Shown: positions 42,424 to 51,943 of the stretch, in pieces
How the letters are laid out: each line of letters begins with the position of its first letter
Numbering within the stretch: position 1 is the first letter of the stretch
NCBI RefSeq assembly: GCF_017539065.1
Contig: NZ_JAFYHP010000026.1
Span: forward strand, 1 to 64,000
Length of the DNA stretch: 64,000 nucleotides
DNA from: Methanobrevibacter sp.
GTDB taxonomy: Archaea > Methanobacteriota > Methanobacteria > Methanobacteriales > Methanobacteriaceae
Direction: 5' to 3'
Notes under the pieces: model-generated
What the model saw: the letters and a program-made list of their open reading frames with translations, nothing else
Database searches by the model: none
What the model was told of the DNA's origin: nothing
Program-made: the position numbers and the translations under genes

Positions 42424-43590
42424 TCATTTTAATGAATACAAACAAATCGGCAAAGCCAATAAGGTAATTATTGATGATATGAAATACAATGGAGCATATC
42501 CTGTACTTGCTGATACAAAACAACCCAATAATGCGGGTCCAAAGCCAATAGTTGCATCACAGAATATAAAAAATGTAGAAAGAGCATAGGATCTGCGATG
42601 TTCCGGAGTATTTCTTGTTATGATTGCAGTGCATGCCGAATTCAGGGTTCCAAAACCTAAAGCTGCACAAATTGCACAAATGATAACTGTAATATTTGAT
42701 GGTATTAATGCAATCAACATCAAACCAATGGATTGGGCGATGATTCCAACAACACATACAATCTTGTCTCCACCGTTATCCTGAATTTTACCTGCCAGAG
42801 GCCTTGTAAGGACTAAACAGATTGAATATATTATGAAAAACCATGAAAAGACAGCAGTTAGATTGACTTCAGCAGCATATAATCTGTAAAATGATAAAAT
42901 TGATACATATCCTAGGCTTGTAAGTGCTGTAAAAAATGAAACCGGAACAGCACCGAACTCAATGACCTTTTCAATGCCGGAATATTGCTTTTCTTCAGAT
43001 AATTTATCTTTAGTATCATATTTATCAATGTCTATCAGACTCATGAATATCAATGCCAATGCTGAAAATACTCCCGCCGCTATAAAACAGCCATGAGAAC
43101 CGACAGTATCATATAAAAAACCACCTATGAATGGGCCTAGACCTACCGCTATTGTGGTTCCAAGCATGAAGTATCCGAATGCCTCTGAAAATCGTTTTTT
43201 AGGCAATATTGCAGAAGCCACCGTTACGATTGCATTGGCTGATGCGCCGAAACCGATACCGTGAACAAATCTGACAATGATTAACAAGGTAACATTATCC
43301 ACTATAAAATACAGCAAACAAGCAAGAAAATGAATGCTCATGAAAACAAGCGCTATTTTTCTCCAGCCGATTCTCTGTAAAGCGTCACCGGAGTATATCC
43401 TTGAGCACAATCCTCCAAAAACATATATCCCTGATACCAATCCTGCAATTGTTGCGGTTGACCCCATTGCAGTTGCATATTCAGTTACCGTTGACATCAA
43501 TGCATACATTACAAGGGCCGTGAAAAGCAACGCACCAAATATCAGGAAAAATGATTTTGTGAAAATTTTTTCAGATTCGTCAACTGTCAT
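42424..43590 (-). CDS. MFS transporter
   Basis: 388 aa with about twelve helices. The loop GDALQRIGWRKIALV is the MFS signature (GxLaDrxGrkxxl-like) after helix 2. The charge pattern and the GIGFGASANAIVTV segment suggest a drug- or metabolite-efflux type, substrate unknown. Alone between the flavin-fold gene and the YhgE gene. Confidence 0.8.
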   Translation of the reverse strand: MTVDESEKIFTKSFFLIFGALLFTALVMYALMSTVTEYATAMGSTATIAGLVSGIYVFGGLCSRIYSGDALQRIGWRKIALVFMSIHFLACLLYFIVDNVTLLIIVRFVHGIGFGASANAIVTVASAILPKKRFSEAFGYFMLGTTIAVGLGPFIGGFLYDTVGSHGCFIAAGVFSALALIFMSLIDIDKYDTKDKLSEEKQYSGIEKVIEFGAVPVSFFTALTSLGYVSILSFYRLYAAEVNLTAVFSWFFIIYSICLVLTRPLAGKIQDNGGDKIVCVVGIIAQSIGLMLIALIPSNITVIICAICAALGFGTLNSACTAIITRNTPEHRRSYALSTFFIFCDATIGFGPALLGCFVSASTGYAPLYFISSIITLLALPICLYSLK

Positions 43591-43661
43591 CGTTAAGAAT
43601 TATGTTTTTAATAATTTATAAAAGTTTAAAAAATAGAAAGATAGAAGTTGAAAAACAACTT

Positions 43662-45542
43662 CTAGAATAATCCGCTTTCGTCCAAACGTTTTTCAAAGTA
43701 ATGGGCAGCCTTATCCGCTTTTTCTTTAATGATTAATGAAACAACTTCAGTAGCAAGTCCAATGCCTATTAGCATGACTAATGCAGGCCAGTAATTTGAC
43801 CAGATTAAACCTAATTGTGCTTCACGCATTAAATCAATACCGTATGTCATCGGCAGGAACGGATATAATGTTTTGAATAGTGTACCCATAATCTCTATCG
43901 GATAGATTCCTCCAGTTCCGGATATCTGGAACAGCAGAAGAATTATGGCAATTCCTTTTCCAACATTTCCCAAAGCCGAACTCAAAGAATATATCAATGC
44001 CATAAATACTACCGATACAAGTATCGCCGACAGCGTGAATAATGGAAGATTAGTTATATAAATTCCTAAAATGATTGAACCTGTAACAGTAACCAATGCC
44101 TGTAATACTGCCATGGCTAAGAACAAGGCTAACTTACCAAAGTACATTTCAAGAGGAGAATATTTGGTTCCTTCACTAATTCCCGGTCTCAACATTGTAT
44201 TTGTAATCAAAGCTCCAACCCACATGGACAATACTAAGTAGAACGGGGCAACTTGAGATCCATAATCAGGAACAGGGAACAGTTCATGTCTGTCCAATTT
44301 GATTGGGGAATAGAAATATTCTCCGAGAATTGTTTCATTGATTCCAGTGATTCCTGCAAGAGACTCCGCAGATGAAGCTAACGCACCTGATGCAGTGAAT
44401 AATGCTTGAGTTGCACCATTTGAAAGCAATTGGGAACCTGCTGCAAGGGCTAATGAACCTTCAGCCAGTTCAACTGAACCATCAGCTAAATCGGATGCGC
44501 CTCCGGCTACCTTACTAGCGCCTCCTGCAACTTGACCAGAACCGTTAGCAAGTTTTGATGAACCTTCTGCAAGTGATGCGGAACCACCTGCTAACTTACT
44601 AGCTCCTTCAGCCACTTGGCCACTTCCATTTGCAAGCTTGACATTACCCTCAACATATTCTTTCACAGGCCCTTCAGGGATTACGGACGGGTCAATTGCT
44701 GATTGTATCTCTTCAGATCCTTTTTCAACTTGACTTGCTCCCTCTTGAACCGCAGAAGAACCTTTTTTAACATCATTTGCTCCCTTATTAACTGCAGGTA
44801 CTCCTTTTTGAACCTTATCTGCACCCTTTTCGACTTGACTTGCACCATCTTTGACTTGACTTGCACCGTCTTTGACCTGGTCTGCACCATCTTGAACTTG
44901 GCTTGCACCGGATGCGACCTTCGCCGAACCTGCAGCAAGTTGATTTCCACCACTGGCCAACTTGCTTGCACCGGAAGCAAGACCTTCCTGCAATTCCCCA
45001 AGTTTTCCGTAAGCTGCAAGATTGATAATTTCAACAATTTTTGCATTTAATGACAAGTAAACCGCATTTGAAGCAGAATCTGTTAATTTAGCCGCTACAG
45101 GATTCGCCTTCATGTTAACAATGTATTCAAGTTTTGCTTGCTGAGGATCATCTGTAGTGATTGATAGAACATTTTCCGTCAGGTTTTTGGGAATTACAAT
45201 TCCCGCATAATAATCTCCTTTATAAACACCCTCGCGCAGTTCATCTTCAGTTACAAAAGTCCAATCGAACTTGTCATTGTTCTTTAAGTCTTTAACAAGC
45301 TCATTTCCAATATTCAATTGTTTTCCTTCAAAACTTGACCCATTATCCAAATTAGCTATTGCAAATTGAACATCACCCGTATTCCCATAAGGGTCCCAAC
45401 ATGCCTGAATATTAATAAGAGCATAAAGGGAAGGCAGAATAATCAAAGCAATTAGAACAAATGTTACAATAGGGTTTGAAAATGCAGCTTTGAAATCATT
45501 TTTGATAATTTCAATAATGTTTCCCAAGTCTCTCCCACTCAT
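43662..45542 (-). CDS. YhgE/Pip-type membrane protein with long heptad-repeat ectodomain
   Basis: 626 aa from the ATG at 45542, with GGTGAGG upstream. One N-terminal transmembrane helix, a large outer region with a heptad series (about residues 188-280 and 298-376), and a C-terminal ABC-2-type permease block of five or six helices. This is the YhgE/Pip family, related to ESX/phage-infection proteins of Gram-positives; in archaea its role is not known. Confidence 0.8.
   Translation of the reverse strand: MSGRDLGNIIEIIKNDFKAAFSNPIVTFVLIALIILPSLYALINIQACWDPYGNTGDVQFAIANLDNGSSFEGKQLNIGNELVKDLKNNDKFDWTFVTEDELREGVYKGDYYAGIVIPKNLTENVLSITTDDPQQAKLEYIVNMKANPVAAKLTDSASNAVYLSLNAKIVEIINLAAYGKLGELQEGLASGASKLASGGNQLAAGSAKVASGASQVQDGADQVKDGASQVKDGASQVEKGADKVQKGVPAVNKGANDVKKGSSAVQEGASQVEKGSEEIQSAIDPSVIPEGPVKEYVEGNVKLANGSGQVAEGASKLAGGSASLAEGSSKLANGSGQVAGGASKVAGGASDLADGSVELAEGSLALAAGSQLLSNGATQALFTASGALASSAESLAGITGINETILGEYFYSPIKLDRHELFPVPDYGSQVAPFYLVLSMWVGALITNTMLRPGISEGTKYSPLEMYFGKLALFLAMAVLQALVTVTGSIILGIYITNLPLFTLSAILVSVVFMALIYSLSSALGNVGKGIAIILLLFQISGTGGIYPIEIMGTLFKTLYPFLPMTYGIDLMREAQLGLIWSNYWPALVMLIGIGLATEVVSLIIKEKADKAAHYFEKRLDESGLF
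44415..44981 (-). repeat. degenerate 21-bp (7-residue) repeats in the YhgE-type gene
   Basis: About two dozen Gly-Ala/Ser-x-x-Val/Leu units such as GASQVKD, GADKVQK and GASKLAG, encoded by imperfect 21-bp repeats. They predict a long coiled or beta-helical stalk. Antisense frames through this region are open only because of the repeat. Confidence 0.8.
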
Positions 45543-45726
45543 CTTATACCTCACCGTATTACTATAAAAAGGGATTTACATGAAATAGTTCAATCTCCCC
45601 TAAACTAAATATATATTTCATTCTTTTAATATTAAATAATTTTGGAATATCGATTATACTTTGTCAAAAAAACCTTGAAAAGTATTTAATGTATAATCAT
45701 CAAACATTAGAGCAAGGGGAATAAAA

Positions 45727-47208
45727 ATGAAATACGGGAAGATTTTTTTAACGTTATGTTTAATTTTCTTCATGCTGAGTATCTTCAGTGTTTCGGCCAG
45801 TGATTTGAATGATACAATTACTGCAACTGAAGATGGTGATATGCTTGAAATTACTGAAGAAAACGGGATAATTGAATCTGCACAGGAAGACATTCTCTCA
45901 GCAAGCGACAATGGAACTTTCACAGCATTGCAACAAAAGATTGATGAGGCAAATGCAAGTTCTACAATCACATTGGACAGAGATTACACCTTTGATGAAG
46001 GATTCAGTACCAGAGGAATCATAATTGATAAAGATTTAACAATCAACGGAAATGGACATACCATAAACGGATTGTCAAAATCCAGAATTTTCTTGATAAA
46101 ATTAGGTAAACTCGCCCCTAATAAAGTCGTGTTGAATAACATTAAATTAATAAACGGGGACACAAACCTTTATGGGGGAGCATTATTCAATTATGCGGAT
46201 TTAACTGTCAACAATTGCCAATTTGATGGCAACCATGCGAAATACGCTGGCGGAGCAATTTGTTCTATTGGATATCTGGAATGTAAAAATTCCAAATTTA
46301 ACAAGAATATAGCTGATGGTGATGGAGGCGCTATCTTTACATTATCATGGAGAGGAACCCTTGAAAACATGATATGGATTTTAATCAATTCATCACAAGA
46401 GGGCAACCTGGACTTTTTAACCGACTATGCAAATGACGATACCCTTGTATATGCACAGGAAACCATAAGCAATTGCGTATTCACAAACAATGAGGCAAAA
46501 GGCCGTGGCGGTGGAGCAATTTATGGATTCGGACATATCAATATTAAAAAATCCACATTTACTTCAAATAAAGCCGGTGAAAAAGGCGGAGCCGTATTCG
46601 GTAATAAAAATCTGTTCATCTCAGATTCAAAATTCACCAGCAATCAAGCCCCTGTATACGGTGGAGCGGTTTACTTCAGATGCCATGACCAAGGAGGACA
46701 TTATGAAAATAAAACATGGGTTTCAAAAATCAACTATTACTCAAATTCCATAACAAACTCCATTTTTACAAAAAACACCGCCGGCAAAGGTGGGGCAATA
46801 TATGCATTCAGATACAGTGATTCCGATACAGTCCATTGTGCCAAAGCGGTAAAATGTACCTTTGAAGCTAATAAAGCATCAAAAGGAAGGGACATTTACG
46901 GTGGAACCACTTCAAAATGCATATTCAACTATCCGAAATTAACATTGAAAAAGGTAAAAATCAAAAAATCCGCCAAAAAGCTTGTTTTAACCGCAAAGCT
47001 TAAAAAAGGTTTAAACCCTATCAAACATAAAAAAGTTACTTTTAAATTTAAAGGCAAAACCTATAAAGCAAAAACCAACAAAAAGGGAATAGCTAAAGTA
47101 AAAATTAATAAGAAAGTACTTAAAAAGCTCAAAGTTGGTAAGAAAGTTAAATACCAAGCTAAATACGGCAAATTAGTTGTGAAAAGAACAGCAAAAGTTA
47201 AAAAGTAA
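45727..47208 (+). CDS. adhesin-like protein, parallel beta-helix with C-terminal Ig-like domain
   Basis: 493 aa. Signal peptide (about 1-25, MKYGKIFLTLCLIFFMLSIFS), a right-handed beta-helix region (about 60-400) with repeated GGAIY/GGAVF turns (e.g. GRGGGAIYGFGHINIK, GEKGGAVFGNK), and a very lysine-rich C-terminal module (about 405-493) like Big/Ig-type domains with KKVTFKFKGKTYKAKTNKKG. Methanobrevibacter species carry families of such adhesin-like proteins that sit on the cell surface. This copy is short and alone; no gene cluster of relatives adjoins. Confidence 0.85.
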   Translation: MKYGKIFLTLCLIFFMLSIFSVSASDLNDTITATEDGDMLEITEENGIIESAQEDILSASDNGTFTALQQKIDEANASSTITLDRDYTFDEGFSTRGIIIDKDLTINGNGHTINGLSKSRIFLIKLGKLAPNKVVLNNIKLINGDTNLYGGALFNYADLTVNNCQFDGNHAKYAGGAICSIGYLECKNSKFNKNIADGDGGAIFTLSWRGTLENMIWILINSSQEGNLDFLTDYANDDTLVYAQETISNCVFTNNEAKGRGGGAIYGFGHINIKKSTFTSNKAGEKGGAVFGNKNLFISDSKFTSNQAPVYGGAVYFRCHDQGGHYENKTWVSKINYYSNSITNSIFTKNTAGKGGAIYAFRYSDSDTVHCAKAVKCTFEANKASKGRDIYGGTTSKCIFNYPKLTLKKVKIKKSAKKLVLTAKLKKGLNPIKHKKVTFKFKGKTYKAKTNKKGIAKVKINKKVLKKLKVGKKVKYQAKYGKLVVKRTAKVKK

Positions 47209-47260
47209 ATGCATCTGCATTTGCTTTTCTATTTTTTTAAAATAAAAAAAAGTAGGAGAA

Positions 47261-47371
47261 TCAATCTCCCTTATTCCAGTTTATAACACCATAAACAACA
47301 CATAAAAGTGTGGATAAGATAATTCCCAAATATACTCCCCAAATCATTGGATCTTCTATTCCTAAAATCAT
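47261..47371 (-). CDS. symporter small accessory protein
   Basis: 36 aa, MILGIEDPMIWGVYLGII as its start, one transmembrane helix and a charged end. Its ATG overlaps the stop of the sodium:solute symporter gene by 4 bases (ATGA), the usual place for the small partner of these symporters. It was too short for ordinary ORF calling but the overlap and composition support it. Confidence 0.75.
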   Translation of the reverse strand: MILGIEDPMIWGVYLGIILSTLLCVVYGVINWNKGD

Positions 47372-48981
47372 CTTGCATCACTTCCTTTTCTGTCTATGTT
47401 TTCAAATGCTTTGTCAACAACCTCTTTAGCAGGAGGTTTTGTAAGCAAACTTACTACAATAGTAAATATTGCAGATATCGGTACAGCTATCAACATTACG
47501 TCAATAAACGGCCATGGTGCTGCAGACAATAATGTATCTACACCGAATATGAAACTACATAAGCCAAGACCAACAGCGGTTTTTTTGAATACGAATACCA
47601 TCCAGAATAGACTTACAAGTGTTCCGGACAATATTCCTGCAATTGCTCCAAGTCTTGTGATTCCTTTCCAGTAAAGCGCACCGAAAAATACAGGTAAGAA
47701 AGCTGCTGCGCAGATTTCGAAGAACAGACTTGTACCTAATGCAACTACACTTCCTGGAAGTGAAAATGCCATGACCAATGCTAAAATGATAGCTATCAAA
47801 ATACCTACTCTTGAAATACTTACTTGGTCAAGTTTTTGTTTGGATTTGTCTCTTATTGTTCCATAGATATCCACACCGAATGCGGTTCCTTGAGTGTGCA
47901 ATTGTGATGATATTGTTGACATTGCAGCAGCAATCAAGGATAACAGGAAAATGTAGACAAACCATTCAGGCAATGCCATAGTAATGAATGTAGGAATAAT
48001 CTTATCGATGTTTCCTCCAACTACATCTACAGCGATTTTACCTAATTTATCATAGAAATATACATTTGAAAGAGATCCTACAATATAAGCGGTTGTCGGC
48101 ATGATTGCAATGAAAATTCCACCAATTAAAACTGACCTATTCAATTCTTTATCTGTCTTAACTGTCATGAATCTTACAATCAATGAAGGCTGTGCGAGTA
48201 CACCGATACCAACACCGATTAAGGTAGATGATACAAGTGACCACCAGAACGGTGTTCCAAACGTTGGGAAGGCCGTCCATCCCGTACCTCCGGTAGCAGT
48301 AGCTTCAGCAGGATACAAATTAACCATATTTGTTAATGCGGTGTTTGCAGTATCCACTCCTCCAAGCAACCAATATACAAATGCGAGAAGGAATATCATT
48401 GCAACAACCATGATGGTTCCTTGCAATGCGTCTGTATACATTACACCACGGATTCCACCGAACAATACATAAAATGTGATAATAATTGACAAAATTAAAA
48501 GTGCAATACTGAAATCAATTAATAATGAAGATTCCAAAAATCTTGCAGCTCCAATCAATACAACAGCTGCATATAAAGGCATTGCACAGAATATGATTAA
48601 CCCTGAAACGTAATGGATGAATTTAGAATCAAAACGTTTTCCTAAAAACTCAGGGAAGGTTAATGATCCTAAAGCATGCCCCATACGACGGGTTCTCTTT
48701 CCTAAAAATACAAATGCAATAAATACTCCAATAATAATATTTAAGAATGCCAGCCATAAGACACTCATACCATATTCACCGGCTACTCCCCCAAAACCAA
48801 CGATAGCTGCTGTCGAAATAAATGTTGCACCATAACTCATTGCCATAATGAATGGGTGGGTATCTTTACCAGCAATCATGAAGTCTTCAGAGGAATTAGT
48901 TTTTTTGTAGGCGTAATATCCTACAAACACTAAGGCAAATATGTACACTATAAATATTATTGCTAAAATCATAACGTCCAT
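47368..48981 (-). CDS. sodium:solute symporter (SSS family)
   Basis: 537 aa with about thirteen helices. Typical SSS segments: KKTNSSEDFMIAGKDTHPFIMAMSYGATFISTAAIVGFGG at the start, and GALYWKGITRLGAIAG near the end. Possible substrates include acetate, pantothenate, proline or aryl acids; the divergent neighbour is an aryl-acetate-type CoA ligase, which favours an organic acid. Its promoter shares the TGTACA half-sites at 49076-49095. Confidence 0.85.
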   Translation of the reverse strand: MDVMILAIIFIVYIFALVFVGYYAYKKTNSSEDFMIAGKDTHPFIMAMSYGATFISTAAIVGFGGVAGEYGMSVLWLAFLNIIIGVFIAFVFLGKRTRRMGHALGSLTFPEFLGKRFDSKFIHYVSGLIIFCAMPLYAAVVLIGAARFLESSLLIDFSIALLILSIIITFYVLFGGIRGVMYTDALQGTIMVVAMIFLLAFVYWLLGGVDTANTALTNMVNLYPAEATATGGTGWTAFPTFGTPFWWSLVSSTLIGVGIGVLAQPSLIVRFMTVKTDKELNRSVLIGGIFIAIMPTTAYIVGSLSNVYFYDKLGKIAVDVVGGNIDKIIPTFITMALPEWFVYIFLLSLIAAAMSTISSQLHTQGTAFGVDIYGTIRDKSKQKLDQVSISRVGILIAIILALVMAFSLPGSVVALGTSLFFEICAAAFLPVFFGALYWKGITRLGAIAGILSGTLVSLFWMVFVFKKTAVGLGLCSFIFGVDTLLSAAPWPFIDVMLIAVPISAIFTIVVSLLTKPPAKEVVDKAFENIDRKGSDAR

Positions 48982-49075
48982 AAATAATTACCTCTAAAAA
49001 AATATTAAATGAATTCAATTAATACAATTAACTATATAACTAAATAGTTATATAAATATTACCATTGTATACATT

Positions 49076-49095
49076 AATGTACCTATTTGTACATT
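49076..49095. promoter_or_regulatory. AATGTAC-N6-GTACATT inverted repeat, TRP-box-like
   Basis: Perfect 7-bp arms with a 6-base centre, and a third half-site TTGTATACATT just upstream (49066-49075). TGTACA is the known TRP-box core of TrpY in Methanothermobacter. It lies between the symporter and the aryl-acid CoA ligase genes, about 120 bases before the ligase ATG. Confidence 0.55.
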
Positions 49096-49212
49096 ACAAT
49101 ATAAAATTTTAATAATGAAAAATACATCCAAAATTAAACAATAAAACAAAGTTTTTTATTCAACAAATATGATAATTTAAAATATTGAAAAAAATGGTGT
49201 AAAAGGGATACT

Positions 49213-50517
49213 ATGTATTGGAATGAAGAAGCCGAGTGTATGGGCAAAGAAGAAAAAGAAAAGATACAACTGGAAAGACTGCAAAAGACTGTAAAGCTCG
49301 CATATGAAAATGTGGAGTTTTATAAAAAACGATTCGACGAAATTGGCCTAAAACCAGAAGACATTAAAACCTTAAAAGATATCGAAAAAATTCCATTTAC
49401 AACAAAAAGTGACCTTAGGGAAGCATATCCTTTAGGACTTCTTGCAGTTCCTCGTGAAGAGATTGTAGAAGTGCATGCATCTTCAGGAACAACAGGAAAA
49501 CCAACTGTAACTGCATATACCCAAAACGATTTGGACATTTGGGGAGAATGTATTGCTCGTGGACTTAAAATGGCCGGTGCTGAAAAAGACTACATTATCC
49601 AAAACGCATACGGATACGGTCTGTTCACAGGAGGATTCGGTATCCACCATGGAGGAAATAAGATGGGTGCAATCACCATTCCAATTTCCGCGGGAAATAC
49701 CCAAAGACAGTTAGACACAATGGTTGATTTCCAAAGTGAAATCTTGACATGTACTCCCTCTTATGCAATGTATCTCGGTGAATCCAGAGAAAAGGCAGGA
49801 ATATCCCTTGATGACATAAACTTAAAAATAGGAATTCACGGAGCTGAAATGTGGACCAACGAGATGAGAAAAAGAATTGAAGCATCTCTTGGAATAAAAA
49901 CATACAACATTTATGGTTTGACAGAGGTAATGGGTCCGGGTGTTGCTCAAGAATGCGGCGAACAGAACGGAATGCACATTCAAGATGACCAATTCTATCC
50001 TGAAATCATCAATCCGGAAACTGGCGAAACCCTTGATTATGGTGAAAAAGGAGAATTAGTATTAACTTCTTTAACCAAGACCGGAATGCCAATTATAAGA
50101 TTCAGAACTAAAGATTTAACTTCCATTATTGGCGAAAAATGTGAATGCGGAAGAACTACCGTAAGAATGACTAGAATTACTGGTAGAAGCGATGACATGT
50201 TAAAAATCAAAGGAGTTATGGTTTTCCCATCACAAATTGAGAAAGCATTGCTTAAAGTCAGCGACGTCAGCCCTAACTACATGATCCATGTGACAAGGCC
50301 TGATATTTTAGATGAAGTGGAAGTTAAAGTAGAAGCTACTAAAGACTTGTTCTTCGATGAAATGAAAGAGATGGAAAGATTAGAAAAACAAATACAAGCA
50401 TCTATCCGATCAGAAACCGGACTTAGAGTAGATGTAAGTATCGTTGAACCGGAATCACTTCCAAGAAGTGAAGGTAAAGCTGTTCGTGTAATTGATGAAA
50501 GGAATTTGGAGGGGTGA
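49213..50517 (+). CDS. phenylacetate-CoA ligase family (aryl-acetate activation)
   Basis: 434 aa. PaaK layout: the P-loop SSGTTGKPT near residue 91, [11 protein letters not shown], and a C-terminal region with SDDMLKIKG and [22 protein letters not shown] precedes the ATG. It converts phenylacetate, indoleacetate or similar acids to CoA thioesters, which IorAB can carboxylate reductively to 2-oxo acids for aromatic amino-acid synthesis. The ACT gene overlaps its stop region and iorAB lie 1 kb further. Confidence 0.85.
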   Translation: MYWNEEAECMGKEEKEKIQLERLQKTVKLAYENVEFYKKRFDEIGLKPEDIKTLKDIEKIPFTTKSDLREAYPLGLLAVPREEIVEVHASSGTTGKPTVTAYTQNDLDIWGECIARGLKMAGAEKDYIIQNAYGYGLFTGGFGIHHGGNKMGAITIPISAGNTQRQLDTMVDFQSEILTCTPSYAMYLGESREKAGISLDDINLKIGIHGAEMWTNEMRKRIEASLGIKTYNIYGLTEVMGPGVAQECGEQNGMHIQDDQFYPEIINPETGETLDYGEKGELVLTSLTKTGMPIIRFRTKDLTSIIGEKCECGRTTVRMTRITGRSDDMLKIKGVMVFPSQIEKALLKVSDVSPNYMIHVTRPDILDEVEVKVEATKDLFFDEMKEMERLEKQIQASIRSETGLRVDVSIVEPESLPRSEGKAVRVIDERNLEG

Positions 50518-50522
50518 GAAAA

Positions 50523-50954
50523 ATGGTAGTTAAACAAATTTCAATTTTTGTGGAAAACAAAGAAGGGAGAATTAAAAAAGCTATTGACACATTAGCAAAA
50601 GAAAATATTAACATTCGTGCATTATCAATTGCAGACACAACAAAATACGGAATTTTAAGATTGATTGTTTCTGACAATGAAAACGCAATTGAAGCTCTTG
50701 AAAAAGATGGTTTTATTGTTAAAGAGAATGAGGTGCTTCTTTTAACTGTTCCTGATAGGCCTAATGGATTAAATTCAACATTAGCAGTGTTTGATGAAAA
50801 AGGCATTAACTTAGAATATTTATATGCTTTTGTAAGTAGCAAAACAGATGAAGCTATTGTTGTAATGAGATTGGAAAATATGGAAAAAGCTATCGAAGCA
50901 CTTGAAGCTAAAAACATTAAAATTTTAGAAACAGAAGACATTAAAGATTTATAG
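50523..50954 (+). CDS. ACT-domain regulator
   Basis: 143 aa from the ATG at 50523, after GGAGGGGTG; an in-frame ATG or GTG at 50514 is possible. Two ACT domains (about 1-70 and 71-143), each beginning with a KQISIFVENKEGRI or VPDRPNGLNSTLAV strand. Such proteins sense amino acids; the position 5 bases after the ligase stop suggests it tunes aryl-acid metabolism. Confidence 0.85.
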   Translation: MVVKQISIFVENKEGRIKKAIDTLAKENINIRALSIADTTKYGILRLIVSDNENAIEALEKDGFIVKENEVLLLTVPDRPNGLNSTLAVFDEKGINLEYLYAFVSSKTDEAIVVMRLENMEKAIEALEAKNIKILETEDIKDL

Positions 50955-51023
50955 AAAAGATTAACTTCTTTTCTACAACTTATTTTTTTTAATCAGACCT
51001 TAAAAATAGTAAAAAGAAAATAG

Positions 51024-51302
51024 CTAGAATTCTTTTAATAAATTAGCTATATCTTCTTTTGAATAACCTAAACGTACAAAAAGACTTTTCAATGGTTCAT
51101 TTTCAGGAATTTTACCTAATTCCCTCCAACTTTTAAAGTCGTTTGTTAAAATACCATTAATTAAAAGTTGAATTGTGATTAAATCATCACTTTTAATTGC
51201 AATAAATGCATCCTCATCTTTGAAAACATTTTCTGGGTCAATTAAGGTTATTTTACCATTTCTATCTTTTTTTACAATAGCATTGTCAATTTTGTAAACC
51301 AT
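51024..51302 (-). CDS. small hypothetical protein
   Basis: 92 aa, alpha/beta, ending VRLGYSKEDIANLLKEF. It opens with MVYKIDNAIVKKDRNGKI and a GKITLIDPENVF strand. No motif recognised. It lies 52 bases after iorB on the same strand and may be the last gene of that operon. Confidence 0.5.
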   Translation of the reverse strand: MVYKIDNAIVKKDRNGKITLIDPENVFKDEDAFIAIKSDDLITIQLLINGILTNDFKSWRELGKIPENEPLKSLFVRLGYSKEDIANLLKEF

Positions 51303-51354
51303 AATACCACAACTTCTATATAGTTAATAGTTTAGTTTAAATACTATATAAAAT

Positions 51355-51939
51355 TTAACCCTTGATGGATTTATACCCACTTTCAATTGCTTTTAAATTC
51401 ATTTCATGGAATTTAGGTTTTAAATTATTTTTCATTGCATCAATAACAGATTCTTTTGTAAGTGGAAATTTATCATCAGCAGTGACTGCCCCTAAAAGAA
51501 CCATATTTAAAGATAAAACGCTTCCAGCATCAATGGCTAAATGTGTTCCATCAATTGGGAGAACATGCTTAAAATTTTCTTTTAAAGTTTTTGTTATTCC
51601 ATCAACACTTGGATAAGGTTTGTTAGTTGAAGACGGAATGATTGGATGGGTATTATAAACGATTTTAGTTTCGGAGTTTACTTTATCAAGCCCTCTTATT
51701 GTTTCGACAGGTTCAAAGGAAAGCAACATGTCCGCACCATGATTTGGGATGATTGAAGAATTGAAACCTCCAATTTTTAATTCTGTAGAAACAGAACCTC
51801 CTCTTTGAGACATTCCGTGAATTTCACTCATCACTACATCCAAACCTTGATTCATTGCAGCTTCACCGATAATTGTGGAGGTTTTGATAATGCCTTGGCC
51901 TCCTACACCACAAATATAAATACAATAATGATTATCCAT
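51355..51939 (-). CDS. iorB: indolepyruvate:ferredoxin oxidoreductase subunit beta
   Basis: 194 aa. Gamma-type 2-oxoacid oxidoreductase domain: GVGGQGIIKTSTIIGEAA at the start, MSQRGGSVSTELKIG as the conserved loop, LLSFEPVETIRGL. Together with IorA it interconverts aryl-pyruvates and aryl-acetyl-CoA using ferredoxin. Starts 4 bases after the iorA stop. Confidence 0.92.
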   Translation of the reverse strand: MDNHYCIYICGVGGQGIIKTSTIIGEAAMNQGLDVVMSEIHGMSQRGGSVSTELKIGGFNSSIIPNHGADMLLSFEPVETIRGLDKVNSETKIVYNTHPIIPSSTNKPYPSVDGITKTLKENFKHVLPIDGTHLAIDAGSVLSLNMVLLGAVTADDKFPLTKESVIDAMKNNLKPKFHEMNLKAIESGYKSIKG

Positions 51940-51943
51940 ACTA

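Noticed and set aside
44681-45046. Antisense and alternate frames across the YhgE repeats
   Set aside because: They are open because of the 21-bp repeat and give low-complexity products.
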